Origin: Sphingobacteriaceae bacterium
Lineage (GTDB): Bacteria; Bacteroidota; Bacteroidia; Sphingobacteriales; Sphingobacteriaceae
Assembly: GCA_029266635.1 (NCBI GenBank)
Contig: JAQSWM010000009.1
Span: forward strand, 1-64,000
DNA: 64,000 nucleotides
Reading direction: 5' to 3'
Shown: piece by piece, positions 8,717 through 16,628 of the stretch
Position numbering within the stretch: the first letter of the stretch is position 1
How the letters are laid out: each line of letters begins with the position of its first letter
Notes under the pieces: model-generated
The model's database searches: none
Told to the model about the DNA's origin: nothing
The model's input: only the letters and a program-made list of their open reading frames with translations
Translations under genes and position numbers: made by a program

Positions 8717-8825
8717 CGTCATTCCGAACCCTGGTGAGGAATCTCTGTGGCCGGCAACCGCCGGGCATACAGGTATGCTGTAAATACCTGGCACTGTACA
8801 ATCCCTGCTTGTTGCAGGAATGACG
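8717..8825. repeat. Single structured repeat unit in gene-free stretch
   Basis: The region 8454-8988 has no credible CDS. Within it, GTCATTCC at 8718-8725 pairs with GGAATGAC at 8817-8824. Internal hairpins include GCCGGCAACCGCCGGGC and ATACAGGTATGCTGTA. The plan (GTCA...TGAC ends plus internal hairpins) is that of the large arrays elsewhere, but the sequence is different and single copy here. The flanks (8860-8970) hold GC-rich fragments that may be further remnants. Confidence 0.6.
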
Positions 8826-8988
8826 ATCCCGTGTTTAGGCTTATTCTTTGTTAGCCTATCCACCGGCTTAGTTGACGCCCACTCTTCTCACCCCGCTTCG
8901 GGATTGCTTCGGGGATCCTTCGATGAGGCCCGGGACATGTGTAGTCATTAGCCCGACGCTGTCAAGGCAGAGGAGGCAAAAAGCCTGA

Positions 8989-9285
8989 TTAGAATTGCCC
9001 GGATTTCATCAGTTCTGAGATGATGAGGTTATAAGCCCGCTTGCCCGGGGCGCAGCGCTTCTGATATTCGGCTTTGAGCACCGGGTCTTTTAATATTTCT
9101 GATGCTTTTGCCTGTGCCGCCTTCAGCCGGAGGCGCTGTTCTTTCTGTGCTTCTGTGGGTACGATGTGCGTCATATCCGGGTACGCAGTAATTACAGTCA
9201 CATTGCCGGGATATTGCTTCACTACAATCGTTTTATCAATGTGCCCGTGAAAATCTTTTAAGAGCGGGTTTTTGGAAATTCCCAT
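8989..9285 (-). CDS. Conserved hypothetical protein, 98 aa
   Basis: I do not recognise a named family with certainty. The protein is small, soluble and basic. It has an N-terminal part of probable beta strands (TIVVKQYPGNVTVITAYPDM) and a C-terminal helical part rich in Lys/Ala/Arg (residues 48-90). Start is the ATG at 9285, with no signal peptide or membrane segment. It lies alone between repeat-rich sequence and an HNH endonuclease gene. The strand-then-helix pattern and normal codon use make it a believable gene. Function is unknown. Confidence 0.65.
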   Translation of the reverse strand: MGISKNPLLKDFHGHIDKTIVVKQYPGNVTVITAYPDMTHIVPTEAQKEQRLRLKAAQAKASEILKDPVLKAEYQKRCAPGKRAYNLIISELMKSGQF

Positions 9286-9427
9286 TGATTTTCCTTTTTA
9301 TTTAAAGTTAATACATCAATTGTTAATTGCCAATTGTTCCAAGGCTCGTCCTATAGCCGAGGTGTAGTGATGGTGGCTCCATCCTTCGATGGAGGCAGGG
9401 AGATGCTTGGGCGAAGGTGTAGGGAAC

Positions 9428-10393
9428 TTAATTCTTAAATAACTCTTTCCTGTGCCATTCCAGGTTCTCTATAGCAGGATAATGCCTGATGCCAAAAGGC
9501 AACCTGATTTTTCTTCCCTCAAGCTTCTTGAGGCTGTAAGGGTGTTCTTCGATTTCTGTAAGATTGTTGCTCACGAGAATACGGTAGCTGTTGTCGAGGC
9601 TAACTAATCCCCGATCGAATGCCCTGTGCAGGTTTGGGCATAAAGCAATGCCATTCGTTACTTTATCATCATGCGTTAAGCTAAAGGGCACGATGTGGCA
9701 GGCATCAATGAAGCTGTGACCGTATACAGATTCAAGCCGCATACCGGTGAAGGAGCATGTGGAGTCATATACTTTTGGCACCAGCTTCTTAAACATTCCA
9801 CCGCGGACAAATACATCTTCTTCGGTTTCTATTTTGACGGTCTTGTACTGTGCATCGGGCTCATTGAGAATAAACTCCTGCAGGTCATGTATGTAACCTT
9901 CGCCAGTTGCTTTAGCATGGACGTATTTTGCCTTAGTATCCGGGAAATACGTGTCCAGCAAAACCGTTTTGAGAATAGCCCGTGATTTCGGATCGGTTAA
10001 GAGCAAATATAAGTCTTCTGAAAAATGCCCATAGTCCAAGAGCTGCGCCAGCGTGTTTACGCTTTTGATATGCGAATTGATCTGGCAGCCAAACTTTGGT
10101 TGAAGAAACCAGAATGGCTTGCCTTCTGCCTTTTCGCTTTGCAGATAATAGAAAGGTTGTGTTAAATCCGGCTGGTTTAATGTTGTTACCAGCAGGCGCC
10201 AGTTTTCCTGAAAGGTACCCACTAAATCTGCGGTGATGTAGACGCGGTTGTTATGTATAAGTCCCTTCTCAATCAGTTCAAGTAAGGAAATGAGCAGGAT
10301 GGGTTTATGTGGTGCTTTGCCGTAGACAGTAATGCCGCGGTTCAGGTGGGAGAATCGGGAGAGAAAACTTGTGAGAGTTACTTTTGAAGCCAT
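9428..10393 (-). CDS. HNH endonuclease with probable sulfur-binding N-terminal domain
   Basis: A 321-residue nuclease. The C-terminal HNH domain is clear: CSFTG at 213-217, ACHIVP with H233, TNGIAL with N247 and LHRAFDRG with H256. The N-terminal part has APHKPILLISLLELI at 27-41 and TQPFYYL...PFWFL around 78-97. These blocks resemble the SBD domain of SprMcrA-type type IV restriction enzymes, which bind phosphorothioate DNA. The domain order SBD-HNH and length near 300 fit that group. The HNH call is firm; the sulfur-binding call is recognition from memory and less certain. It would restrict modified incoming DNA. It borders the R-M island at 10.6-17 kb but is transcribed away from it. Confidence 0.8.
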   Translation of the reverse strand: MASKVTLTSFLSRFSHLNRGITVYGKAPHKPILLISLLELIEKGLIHNNRVYITADLVGTFQENWRLLVTTLNQPDLTQPFYYLQSEKAEGKPFWFLQPKFGCQINSHIKSVNTLAQLLDYGHFSEDLYLLLTDPKSRAILKTVLLDTYFPDTKAKYVHAKATGEGYIHDLQEFILNEPDAQYKTVKIETEEDVFVRGGMFKKLVPKVYDSTCSFTGMRLESVYGHSFIDACHIVPFSLTHDDKVTNGIALCPNLHRAFDRGLVSLDNSYRILVSNNLTEIEEHPYSLKKLEGRKIRLPFGIRHYPAIENLEWHRKELFKN

Positions 10394-10491
10394 TTACATC
10401 CAGGGCAATATCAAAGATAATAAACAATGTCGAGTGCAGAAGCTGCTGCCGGTCATGCATGAGCATTGCCACCCTCTCCATTTTAACTAAA

Positions 10492-10525
10492 TATAGCGAT
10501 ATAATTTAATAATTATATCGCTATA
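10492..10525. promoter_or_regulatory. Perfect 15-bp-arm palindrome upstream of the ATPase cassette
   Basis: TATAGCGATATAATT and its exact reverse complement are separated by TAAT. The palindrome lies between the divergent HNH gene (start 10393) and the + strand cassette (start 10643). It lacks a T-tract of terminator type and is AT-rich, so an operator or other protein-binding site is more likely. Which protein binds it is unknown. Confidence 0.6.
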
Positions 10526-10618
10526 AAAAGTAATAAATCCTTAATCCATTAGCATGTACACCATAATAATTATACAATTATTTTAACAATTATTTTTAAC
10601 ATACCAAAATATTTATAT

Positions 10619-10626
10619 TAAGTTTG
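10619..10626 (+). promoter_or_regulatory. Candidate -7 promoter box of the ATPase cassette
   Basis: TAAGTTTG matches the Bacteroidetes TAnnTTTG -7 box and ends 16 bases before the ATG at 10643. The upstream region is T-rich but has no clear -33 TTTG at the ideal distance. Confidence 0.45.
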
Positions 10627-10642
10627 TGTAAAGCAGTAACTT

Positions 10643-10876
10643 ATGGCAAAAGATACGATTAAACGGGACAGGTTTAAAACGGTAGCAGGCAGAAGGGTTC
10701 AAAAAGTTCTGGACGATCTGGAAAGCCTCTCAAAATGCTCCAATATGGCTATCTACGACTATTCAGAACAGGACGTTAAAAAAATGATGAAAGCTATAAA
10801 CGAAAAACTAACACTAGTACGGTTGTCTTTTGAAACAACGAACAGTAAATCAAATAAGCAAACTTTTGAATTTTAG
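10643..10876 (+). CDS. Small helical protein at head of ATPase cassette
   Basis: A 77-residue charged protein, predicted mainly helical (RDRFKTVAGRRVQKVLDDLESL, then DVKKMMKAINEKLTLVRLSF). I do not recognise a named domain. It begins the + strand cassette and ends 3 bases before the ATPase start, which implies co-transcription and translational coupling. It could be a small regulatory or assembly subunit of the cassette; that is inference from position only. The gene and its neighbours to 14.77 kb are visibly richer in A+T than the housekeeping genes, suggesting acquisition. Confidence 0.75.
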   Translation: MAKDTIKRDRFKTVAGRRVQKVLDDLESLSKCSNMAIYDYSEQDVKKMMKAINEKLTLVRLSFETTNSKSNKQTFEF

Positions 10877-10879
10877 AAC

Positions 10880-12898
10880 ATGTTAGACTACAAGACCTCG
10901 CCTGGAACTGCGGGAAATTCGGACATACCAGACAGGTATGACGATTTACCCAGTCACAACATTGAAGTTTTTCAAAGCGAGAATATTCAAAATATTCTGG
11001 ACGCTAAATCTCACACAAAAGAATGTATTGAAATCACCTATGAGATTAAGAAGCTAACTCCAGACGACAAGGTGAAACTAGAAGGTCTGTTAGGACCAAA
11101 GTTTTTTAACGTTTTAAAAAAATCTTTCGAGAAATCAGAGTCACAAGACATTGAGGAACAAGTCGAAAAGGTAAAATTGGCATTAGCAAACCCTGACAAA
11201 TGGTTTTCTTTAACCATCAAAGAAAAAAATACTATTGGGTTAATAGGTGATGAAACTGGCGCATCCAAAGGGTCAAAGTACCATGCGCTTATGCGCCATA
11301 TAAATAAGTCTGAAAAGGACGATATATCTGGCGGTACTTTCGGTAAGGGAAGTTCTGTTTACACTTATTGTTCTGGGTTGTGGCTTTGGTTTGCATACTC
11401 AGTTTTAGAAACACCATGGCAAGGAACTAATGTGAGGTTTGTGGGTCGGGGCATGATTGCTCCCTTTATTGACCGAGACGAAAACCGAAGTTATGGAGGT
11501 CCACTTTGGTATGCAAAACCAGAGTCTCCGAGTGAATACGTAGCAAACAATCCTCAACAAGGATTGCCATTTACCAACGAAGATGCTCACAGAGAAGCCC
11601 GGAAATTTAACATTCCTCTACGTGACGATTCGGAATTTGGGACCACTACGTTTATTCCAGTCTTCTGGCCCGAGGACATTAGTCTGGAGGATATGGACGC
11701 TGAGAAGTTGGCAAACGAACTGAGACTTCAAATAGTAAAAAGATGGTTTATTCCGATATACAATGGCATACTCCGGTGCAGCATAAAAATATTAGACAGC
11801 GATGTAGATGATGTCGTAATTAATAAGTCCGAATTATATAATATCCCTGAGCTCAAGCATAAGTTGGAAATCATTGAATGGTATGATAAACCGGATGATA
11901 ATGATAAGCGCTTCAAAATCAAGCATATTCGTATTGAACTACCAGTACTCACCCAAGCACAAATTAAAAGAGCTGAGCATCAGTATAAAACAAAAATTGG
12001 CAGTAAAAAAAGCTTTGCTTTAGTGGACCTCGTGATTAGAGTGTTAAATGACGAAGAAAAACATTTTCGGGGTTTTGAGGATGATTCAGTGGGGACAGTA
12101 AACCGAGTCGCCTTAGTTCGAAATAAAGGGATGATTGTAAATCACTTTCCATACCATAGTAGTAGTAAGGCTAGCTTAAAGGCGTTAGCAGGCGATAACG
12201 ATTTTGAGGGAATACTTTTTGCCGGGCGGATGGTAAGACAAACGCAGCCTGAAGAGATTATTAATCACACTGAGCTATTCCTTGGTTATTCTGAGAATCC
12301 GGCACATAACGAATGGATACATGACAAGGTTGATAAGAATCGCTGTCATCTTAAACGTTTCGAGGAAACTAGTTATCCGTTTAACAAAGTTAAAGGCTTA
12401 TTTACACAGATAACCCTTGCTATCAGTGATTTTTTTCCAAAAGATGACAAGCCACCTGAAAAAAATGAGATATGCACATTTTGGAGGAAGCTTTACAAGT
12501 TACCCTCAATCGGCGGTGAAAAAGGAGGGGAGTCAAACTTTAGCTACCAAACGGTTGATGAGGGTTTCGACCAAGAGGGCAGATATTTTTGGAAATTAAA
12601 AGTAAAGTCAAATCGGCAGGACGGCAAGGTCAAGTTGGATTTCAAACACTATCTGAGTTCTTTAGAAGGACCTATCACTTCCCCAGAAGAATATACTCAG
12701 CTTGGCGTGCCCGAATTTGTTGAATTAACGGTATACGAAGATCAAACTACTCAAACATCGATAGTACTTGAGTATGACGCAGCAACGGATATTGCCATCT
12801 CAAAAGAAATCACAGTTAAAACTTGTAGACTTACTAGCAATCCACTCTTTAAAAACTTGAGCCCTTTGCTAGAAATAAATGATTCAATAATTAATTAA
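10880..12898 (+). CDS. Large GHKL-type ATPase, probable defence protein
   Basis: A 672-residue protein with features of the GHKL (Hsp90/MutL/MORC) ATP-binding fold. SENIQNILDA at 33-42 resembles the N-box with its Asn/Asp. GDETGAS at 123-129 would be the second nucleotide-binding motif, and SGGTFGKGSSVY at 150-161 is the glycine-rich lid. The rest shows no recognised domain. Stand-alone GHKL proteins of this shape occur beside cytosine methyltransferases and Vsr nucleases in restriction-type islands (a context known for MutL/MORC-like ATPases). Here it lies in a four-gene cassette convergent with a methyltransferase and Vsr. It probably acts as a DNA-sensing or translocating ATPase, which is inference. 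The classical MORC operon partners (Z1 helicase, AIPR) are absent. Confidence 0.7.
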   Translation: MLDYKTSPGTAGNSDIPDRYDDLPSHNIEVFQSENIQNILDAKSHTKECIEITYEIKKLTPDDKVKLEGLLGPKFFNVLKKSFEKSESQDIEEQVEKVKLALANPDKWFSLTIKEKNTIGLIGDETGASKGSKYHALMRHINKSEKDDISGGTFGKGSSVYTYCSGLWLWFAYSVLETPWQGTNVRFVGRGMIAPFIDRDENRSYGGPLWYAKPESPSEYVANNPQQGLPFTNEDAHREARKFNIPLRDDSEFGTTTFIPVFWPEDISLEDMDAEKLANELRLQIVKRWFIPIYNGILRCSIKILDSDVDDVVINKSELYNIPELKHKLEIIEWYDKPDDNDKRFKIKHIRIELPVLTQAQIKRAEHQYKTKIGSKKSFALVDLVIRVLNDEEKHFRGFEDDSVGTVNRVALVRNKGMIVNHFPYHSSSKASLKALAGDNDFEGILFAGRMVRQTQPEEIINHTELFLGYSENPAHNEWIHDKVDKNRCHLKRFEETSYPFNKVKGLFTQITLAISDFFPKDDKPPEKNEICTFWRKLYKLPSIGGEKGGESNFSYQTVDEGFDQEGRYFWKLKVKSNRQDGKVKLDFKHYLSSLEGPITSPEEYTQLGVPEFVELTVYEDQTTQTSIVLEYDAATDIAISKEITVKTCRLTSNPLFKNLSPLLEINDSIIN

Positions 12899-12899
12899 T

Positions 12900-13919
12900 A
12901 TGGGATCGCAAAAATTTGAAATTAAAACCTATCAATGCTTTACTAGCCCAGTTGTTGAGTATATCAAACGTGTCTATGACTTAAGTGGGAACATTTTACC
13001 CATATCTCCTGGAAAGGAGACCCCGACAGCTCGTGGATATAACTCTTTTAGTATAGATCTACACGAGATAAGAAGATCAGACGAAGGTACAATACCGCTG
13101 CGAGAACTAAGTCTCGCGATTATTATCGAATTGTTACCAGATTGGGTAGATAGGCTTAAGTTTGAATCTGATTTACCAAAGATTCTTAACAACGGCGAGG
13201 ACGCTAACAGTTCGCTAGCTCTTACTATACGTTTGGTCTGCCCAAAGCTCAATTTTGTAATCGAAAGCAGAATAATATCAATAACAGATATCTATTCTAA
13301 AACGCCAATAAAGTTTCACCCATTTTATCTTGACGATGTAGTCGGCAAAGTAGAAGTTCAGAGCGAGCTCGTTCGGGTAAAACACACCACTCCTTCTGGC
13401 CCAACACTAGCATTTTCAAACCTGAATATTCTTGCAAGAAACCGTTCAGTATCATTCTTCATTGACGAGGTCGATGACATAGGCGGCACTGCGCTTCCGA
13501 TTCTGCCCGGCGACACAAAAGACAAGATGTTTGTTATAAAAAATTCCTCCTTGACAGATGGTCCTCCAGTATTAATTTACCACAAACAGTTTAAAGATTT
13601 TTTCAATAACGGGGATGATTATGAAACTGTCCAAGCGATCATGATTTTGATTGGCCTTCCTTACGCAGAGCAGCTGCTGAAGTGGGTCGTATATGGAAAC
13701 CCTAACTACGAGAAAAAAGAGCATAAAGCACTTATTAAGTACATAGGAGAACTTTGTGAAATACGTGAATATGAGTTGAAATCTATCACCGAAGAGGCTG
13801 ATGAGCTAAAAAAAAGAGACGAATATCTAAAGCTCTCGGCTTGTATTTTCGACGCAGTTCAGAACGTAGGCAGTGGATGGAAAAAAATGCTTTATAATAT
13901 TGTTCGAAATGAAAAATAA
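12900..13919 (+). CDS. Unknown protein of the ATPase cassette, 339 aa
   Basis: I recognise no named domain. The protein is soluble. Its first 230 residues look like mixed beta structure with repeated acidic/hydrophobic alternation, including SFFIDEVDDIGG around residue 182. The last 120 residues look helical, ending in a charged coiled-coil-like segment rich in Glu/Lys (about 280-310). It starts 2 bases after the ATPase stop (TAATATG), so tight coupling is likely. No PD-(D/E)xK or HNH motif is obvious. It may be a subunit that works with the ATPase; an effector role cannot be excluded. Confidence 0.7.
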   Translation: MGSQKFEIKTYQCFTSPVVEYIKRVYDLSGNILPISPGKETPTARGYNSFSIDLHEIRRSDEGTIPLRELSLAIIIELLPDWVDRLKFESDLPKILNNGEDANSSLALTIRLVCPKLNFVIESRIISITDIYSKTPIKFHPFYLDDVVGKVEVQSELVRVKHTTPSGPTLAFSNLNILARNRSVSFFIDEVDDIGGTALPILPGDTKDKMFVIKNSSLTDGPPVLIYHKQFKDFFNNGDDYETVQAIMILIGLPYAEQLLKWVVYGNPNYEKKEHKALIKYIGELCEIREYELKSITEEADELKKRDEYLKLSACIFDAVQNVGSGWKKMLYNIVRNEK

Positions 13920-14766
13920 GACACTAAAATCTGGCGAATTGTATAGGGTAAACAAATCGAATACAGACTTAATTGAGCTTCTTTCACCTGAAAGTAATCC
14001 AACAAATCAAGAGTTGTTTTATAAAAAAAGTGGAAATCAACAACTATTTTCCTCAGAAATCAGACGTAGAGGTATTGAACGCTTGGGTGCCGGCAATCTA
14101 GAACTGGACGATTGCCTACTAAAAATCCAAGATAGTATTCAAGCTTTAAAAAAGGAGTATGCAAACGTTAAAAAATCCAAGTTGGATTTAGATATAGCAA
14201 AGATATTTCACGAACATCTTCCCCTCCCCCGGGCGGCTGTTATCGACTACGACTTTTGGCGTTATATCACGTTATTCCATTTTATCGAATTAGTAAAATG
14301 GCGTTGGGAGTCACCTCCGGAAAATCCAGCTAATTGGTATAGCAATGCCAAAGCTATTTGCGGTCGTGCAATTGGTATAACTCTAAATAAAAAGAAGTTC
14401 GATGAGGAAAAAATCATACAGCATACCTCACGAAGTCAGAGGATTGATAGTTACAGATACTGGTGGATTGCAAATAGATTGTACGACCCAGCGAAAGGAT
14501 ATTATTATTTAGAAAAAATTTCAGAGAGCCTCAAAGGAGATAAAGACGCAGCCATCCAAGATTTTTTAAATCAATTAGAGGGCAATAAACTGCTAAGCGA
14601 GAGTGACCGAATTTCGAAATTGATGGCTGAAGCTATACTGCTGGAAAATCGCAAATTTAGTCAAGCTGAAATAAGAAACTGCTTTAGCCGCTATAATGCC
14701 TTTAGCAACAGGTTATTTATGGTCGCTGACAAACAGTTAATACAACGGGAAATCTGCTTGGTTTAA
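13909..14766 (+). CDS. DUF6339-like protein of the ATPase cassette
   Basis: A 285-residue protein from the ATG at 13909, which overlaps the upstream stop by 11 bases. A GTG at 13873 would add 12 residues but is less likely. Residues around 110-135 contain DYDFWRYITLFHFIELVKWRWE-like sequence (Asp, Phe-Trp, then Arg-Trp spacing). This resembles DUF6339 proteins that I associate with restriction or defence loci; the match is from memory and uncertain. The middle has many basic residues, including TSRSQRIDSYRYWWIANRLYD, suited to nucleic-acid or peptide contact. It ends overlapping the stop of the convergent methyltransferase by 4 bases. Function is unknown. Confidence 0.65.
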   Translation: MKNKTLKSGELYRVNKSNTDLIELLSPESNPTNQELFYKKSGNQQLFSSEIRRRGIERLGAGNLELDDCLLKIQDSIQALKKEYANVKKSKLDLDIAKIFHEHLPLPRAAVIDYDFWRYITLFHFIELVKWRWESPPENPANWYSNAKAICGRAIGITLNKKKFDEEKIIQHTSRSQRIDSYRYWWIANRLYDPAKGYYYLEKISESLKGDKDAAIQDFLNQLEGNKLLSESDRISKLMAEAILLENRKFSQAEIRNCFSRYNAFSNRLFMVADKQLIQREICLV

Positions 14767-16325
14767 TCATTGCCGCTCGGCGACAACAGATTTAAAACTA
14801 TTTTTGAGATCTTAAAAGCTAGATACGGTGGCACTGCATTCCCCACCTGATGAAATTGTTGCGTTCTGCTCCCACAGAAATAATAATTATCAGGAAAAGT
14901 CTGAATCCTTGCAGCTTCTCTGACAGTAAGGCTCCTGGCCTGTGTAGGATCATAATGAATAAAATAATGACCATCTTTTGAAATATGGCTTGTAATTGTG
15001 GTCGCGGGCTCATCTGGCAATTGGACCCTAAATCTGTCATTAAACTTACCAGACTCTGCATTTTCATGATCAGGTAGAAGATCCCTGCCATACAGTTTAT
15101 AATCCACCATACGAGGGAATTTTTTGAACTTTTTAGCATACAAGCTCGCAAAAAGATATCGTTTTAAGTCTTGTGTAAGATGCCCTCTCGAAACATGGTG
15201 GAGAATGCCGCCAAGCCGGTTATCCGTATACCATTCTTTTAATGGATGGTCCGCCGAAATAGTACTGATCTCAAAAGCTTTAAACTCCTCGCCTATTGTC
15301 GACGGCAAATCCATTTTGGTTTCCGGCATCTCCATCTGCACTAGAAGCTCCCGACTAAAGGCCGTAACTATTTCCTCCCATTTACTAAACGAATCTTTAA
15401 TGTTGTTGTAGTACCGCTTCTTTTTACCCACCCCATTTATGGTCTGAATTTCACTCCTATCAAAAGACCTGTATAAACCGCTTCGCACCTGCGGAAATTG
15501 ACCAATTACCGACTGCAAAGGAACCATATTTGAGGTAGTAAGAGTTCCCGGGATTTCGTTGATATCTTGTCGTATACCTAGCAAAATTACACGGTGCCTT
15601 CTTTGGGGGACACCGTATTGCTCAGCTTTAATAAGATAATCCGAATCCTTTTTTACCGATTGGCTTACGAGTGAAAAAATCTTGTACTTCGCAGACTCAA
15701 ATTTTGGAAAAACGGTTGTCGGATTTTTCAGGTCATCTAGTATTCTGGGAAAGATGCTCTCCTCATTTAATTTCGCCGATAGCAAGCCCTTCACGTTTTC
15801 CATCACGAAAACTGCTGGCTGGTGGGCTGCAATAATCCTGAGGTATTCCTTGTATAAATGAACCCGATGATCCTCCGCATGGATGCCCCCCACCCTGGAC
15901 CTTCCTGCAAGTGAGTACGCCTGGCAGGGAGGTCCCCCAATAAGTACCCAATTTTTATACCCCGTCAGAGCATCCTTTATCCTTTTGTCAATCTCAGCTT
16001 CCGGAGTAACACCTAAAGTAGCCTGCCATGCCTCATGCGAAGCGGTAGCGTGCTGTGCGGGATATCTTTGGTAAAGCTGTGAAAGCGATAATTCTCCTCT
16101 TATGAATTGATAGTATTCTTCGGGAAATTTATGCAACGGAAATTGCCTTAAAAAAGAACGTAATGTTAGAGTTTGATGAGCGTGCGGGTCTTTCTCTATT
16201 GAGAGTTTTATATTAAAAGCCCTTTGATGGTTACGATCGGTTACTGAGCTGAATCCCTCTGCTAATCCCCCAGGGCCTGCGAACAAATCTATGATGGGTA
16301 CAGGTGTTTGAGCTTGGGCCTTCAA
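14763..16325 (-). CDS. DNA (cytosine-5)-methyltransferase
   Basis: A 520-residue m5C methyltransferase. Motif I is DLFAGPGG at 13-20. Motif IV is GGPPCQAYS at 130-138 with the nucleophile C134. Motif VI is ENV at 176-178, motif VIII is QRRHR at 241-245, and motif X is QVGNAVPP near the C-terminus. It methylates cytosine C5 with S-adenosylmethionine; the specificity lies in the region between VIII and IX and cannot be read. At 520 residues it is longer than typical type II enzymes (330-420). Its ATG overlaps the stop of the controller gene (ATGA type), so it follows C-protein control. A Vsr gene is upstream. No classical restriction enzyme gene adjoins it. Confidence 0.95.
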   Translation of the reverse strand: MKAQAQTPVPIIDLFAGPGGLAEGFSSVTDRNHQRAFNIKLSIEKDPHAHQTLTLRSFLRQFPLHKFPEEYYQFIRGELSLSQLYQRYPAQHATASHEAWQATLGVTPEAEIDKRIKDALTGYKNWVLIGGPPCQAYSLAGRSRVGGIHAEDHRVHLYKEYLRIIAAHQPAVFVMENVKGLLSAKLNEESIFPRILDDLKNPTTVFPKFESAKYKIFSLVSQSVKKDSDYLIKAEQYGVPQRRHRVILLGIRQDINEIPGTLTTSNMVPLQSVIGQFPQVRSGLYRSFDRSEIQTINGVGKKKRYYNNIKDSFSKWEEIVTAFSRELLVQMEMPETKMDLPSTIGEEFKAFEISTISADHPLKEWYTDNRLGGILHHVSRGHLTQDLKRYLFASLYAKKFKKFPRMVDYKLYGRDLLPDHENAESGKFNDRFRVQLPDEPATTITSHISKDGHYFIHYDPTQARSLTVREAARIQTFPDNYYFCGSRTQQFHQVGNAVPPYLAFKISKIVLNLLSPSGND

Positions 16326-16567
16326 GCGTCCCTCCCATCTTTTCCGATCTGGGAGAAATCGGGAGCAGAAAAGAACTCGGCAATGGATACATCAAGCGCA
16401 GTGACGATCTTTTCTAAATTGATGACAGAGACATTTCGTTTTCCGTTTTCAACCTCGTTTACGTAAGTCTTATCTATCTCTGCTTTAAATGCTAAAGCTT
16501 CTTGGGTGAGCTTTAAATTTTGCCGTAGTTCCCTGATTCTCAGACCTACCTTTTTGCGGATATCCAT
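16322..16567 (-). CDS. Controller (C) protein of the R-M system, XRE-type HTH
   Basis: An 81-residue helix-turn-helix protein from the ATG at 16567 (an in-frame start at 16585 would add six residues that do not belong to the family). The sequence GLRIRELRQNLKLTQEALA, then DKTYVNEVENGKRNVS and IVTALDVSIAEFF, is the standard pattern of restriction-modification controller proteins. Such proteins dimerise, bind C-boxes upstream of their own gene, and time the expression of methyltransferase and nuclease after entry into a new host. A matching pair of C-boxes lies 22 bases upstream. The gene overlaps the methyltransferase by 4 bases. Confidence 0.9.
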   Translation of the reverse strand: MDIRKKVGLRIRELRQNLKLTQEALAFKAEIDKTYVNEVENGKRNVSVINLEKIVTALDVSIAEFFSAPDFSQIGKDGRDA

Positions 16568-16588
16568 TCCGCAAGCTATCTGCAATTC

Positions 16589-16614
16589 GACTATAAGTCA
16601 ATCGGATATAAGTG
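16589..16614 (-). promoter_or_regulatory. C-box operator pair
   Basis: Read on the - strand the site is CACTTATATCC, GATT, GACTTATAGTC. The known controller-protein operator is GACTnnnAGTC-n4-GACTnnnAGTC. The promoter-proximal box (16589-16599) is a perfect match and the distal box (16604-16614) is degenerate, with centre spacing of 15 bases. It ends 21 bases before the controller ATG. Confidence 0.85.
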
Positions 16615-16628
16615 AACTTTAAAGAAGC

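Noticed and set aside
8615-8863. 82-aa - strand ORF
   Set aside because: It covers the orphan palindromic repeat and shows no domain or plausible start context.
10880-12898. Classical MORC defence operon
   Set aside because: The GHKL-like motifs fit, but the usual partners (Z1 helicase, AIPR, PD-(D/E)xK protein) are not in the cassette, so only a GHKL-type ATPase is claimed.
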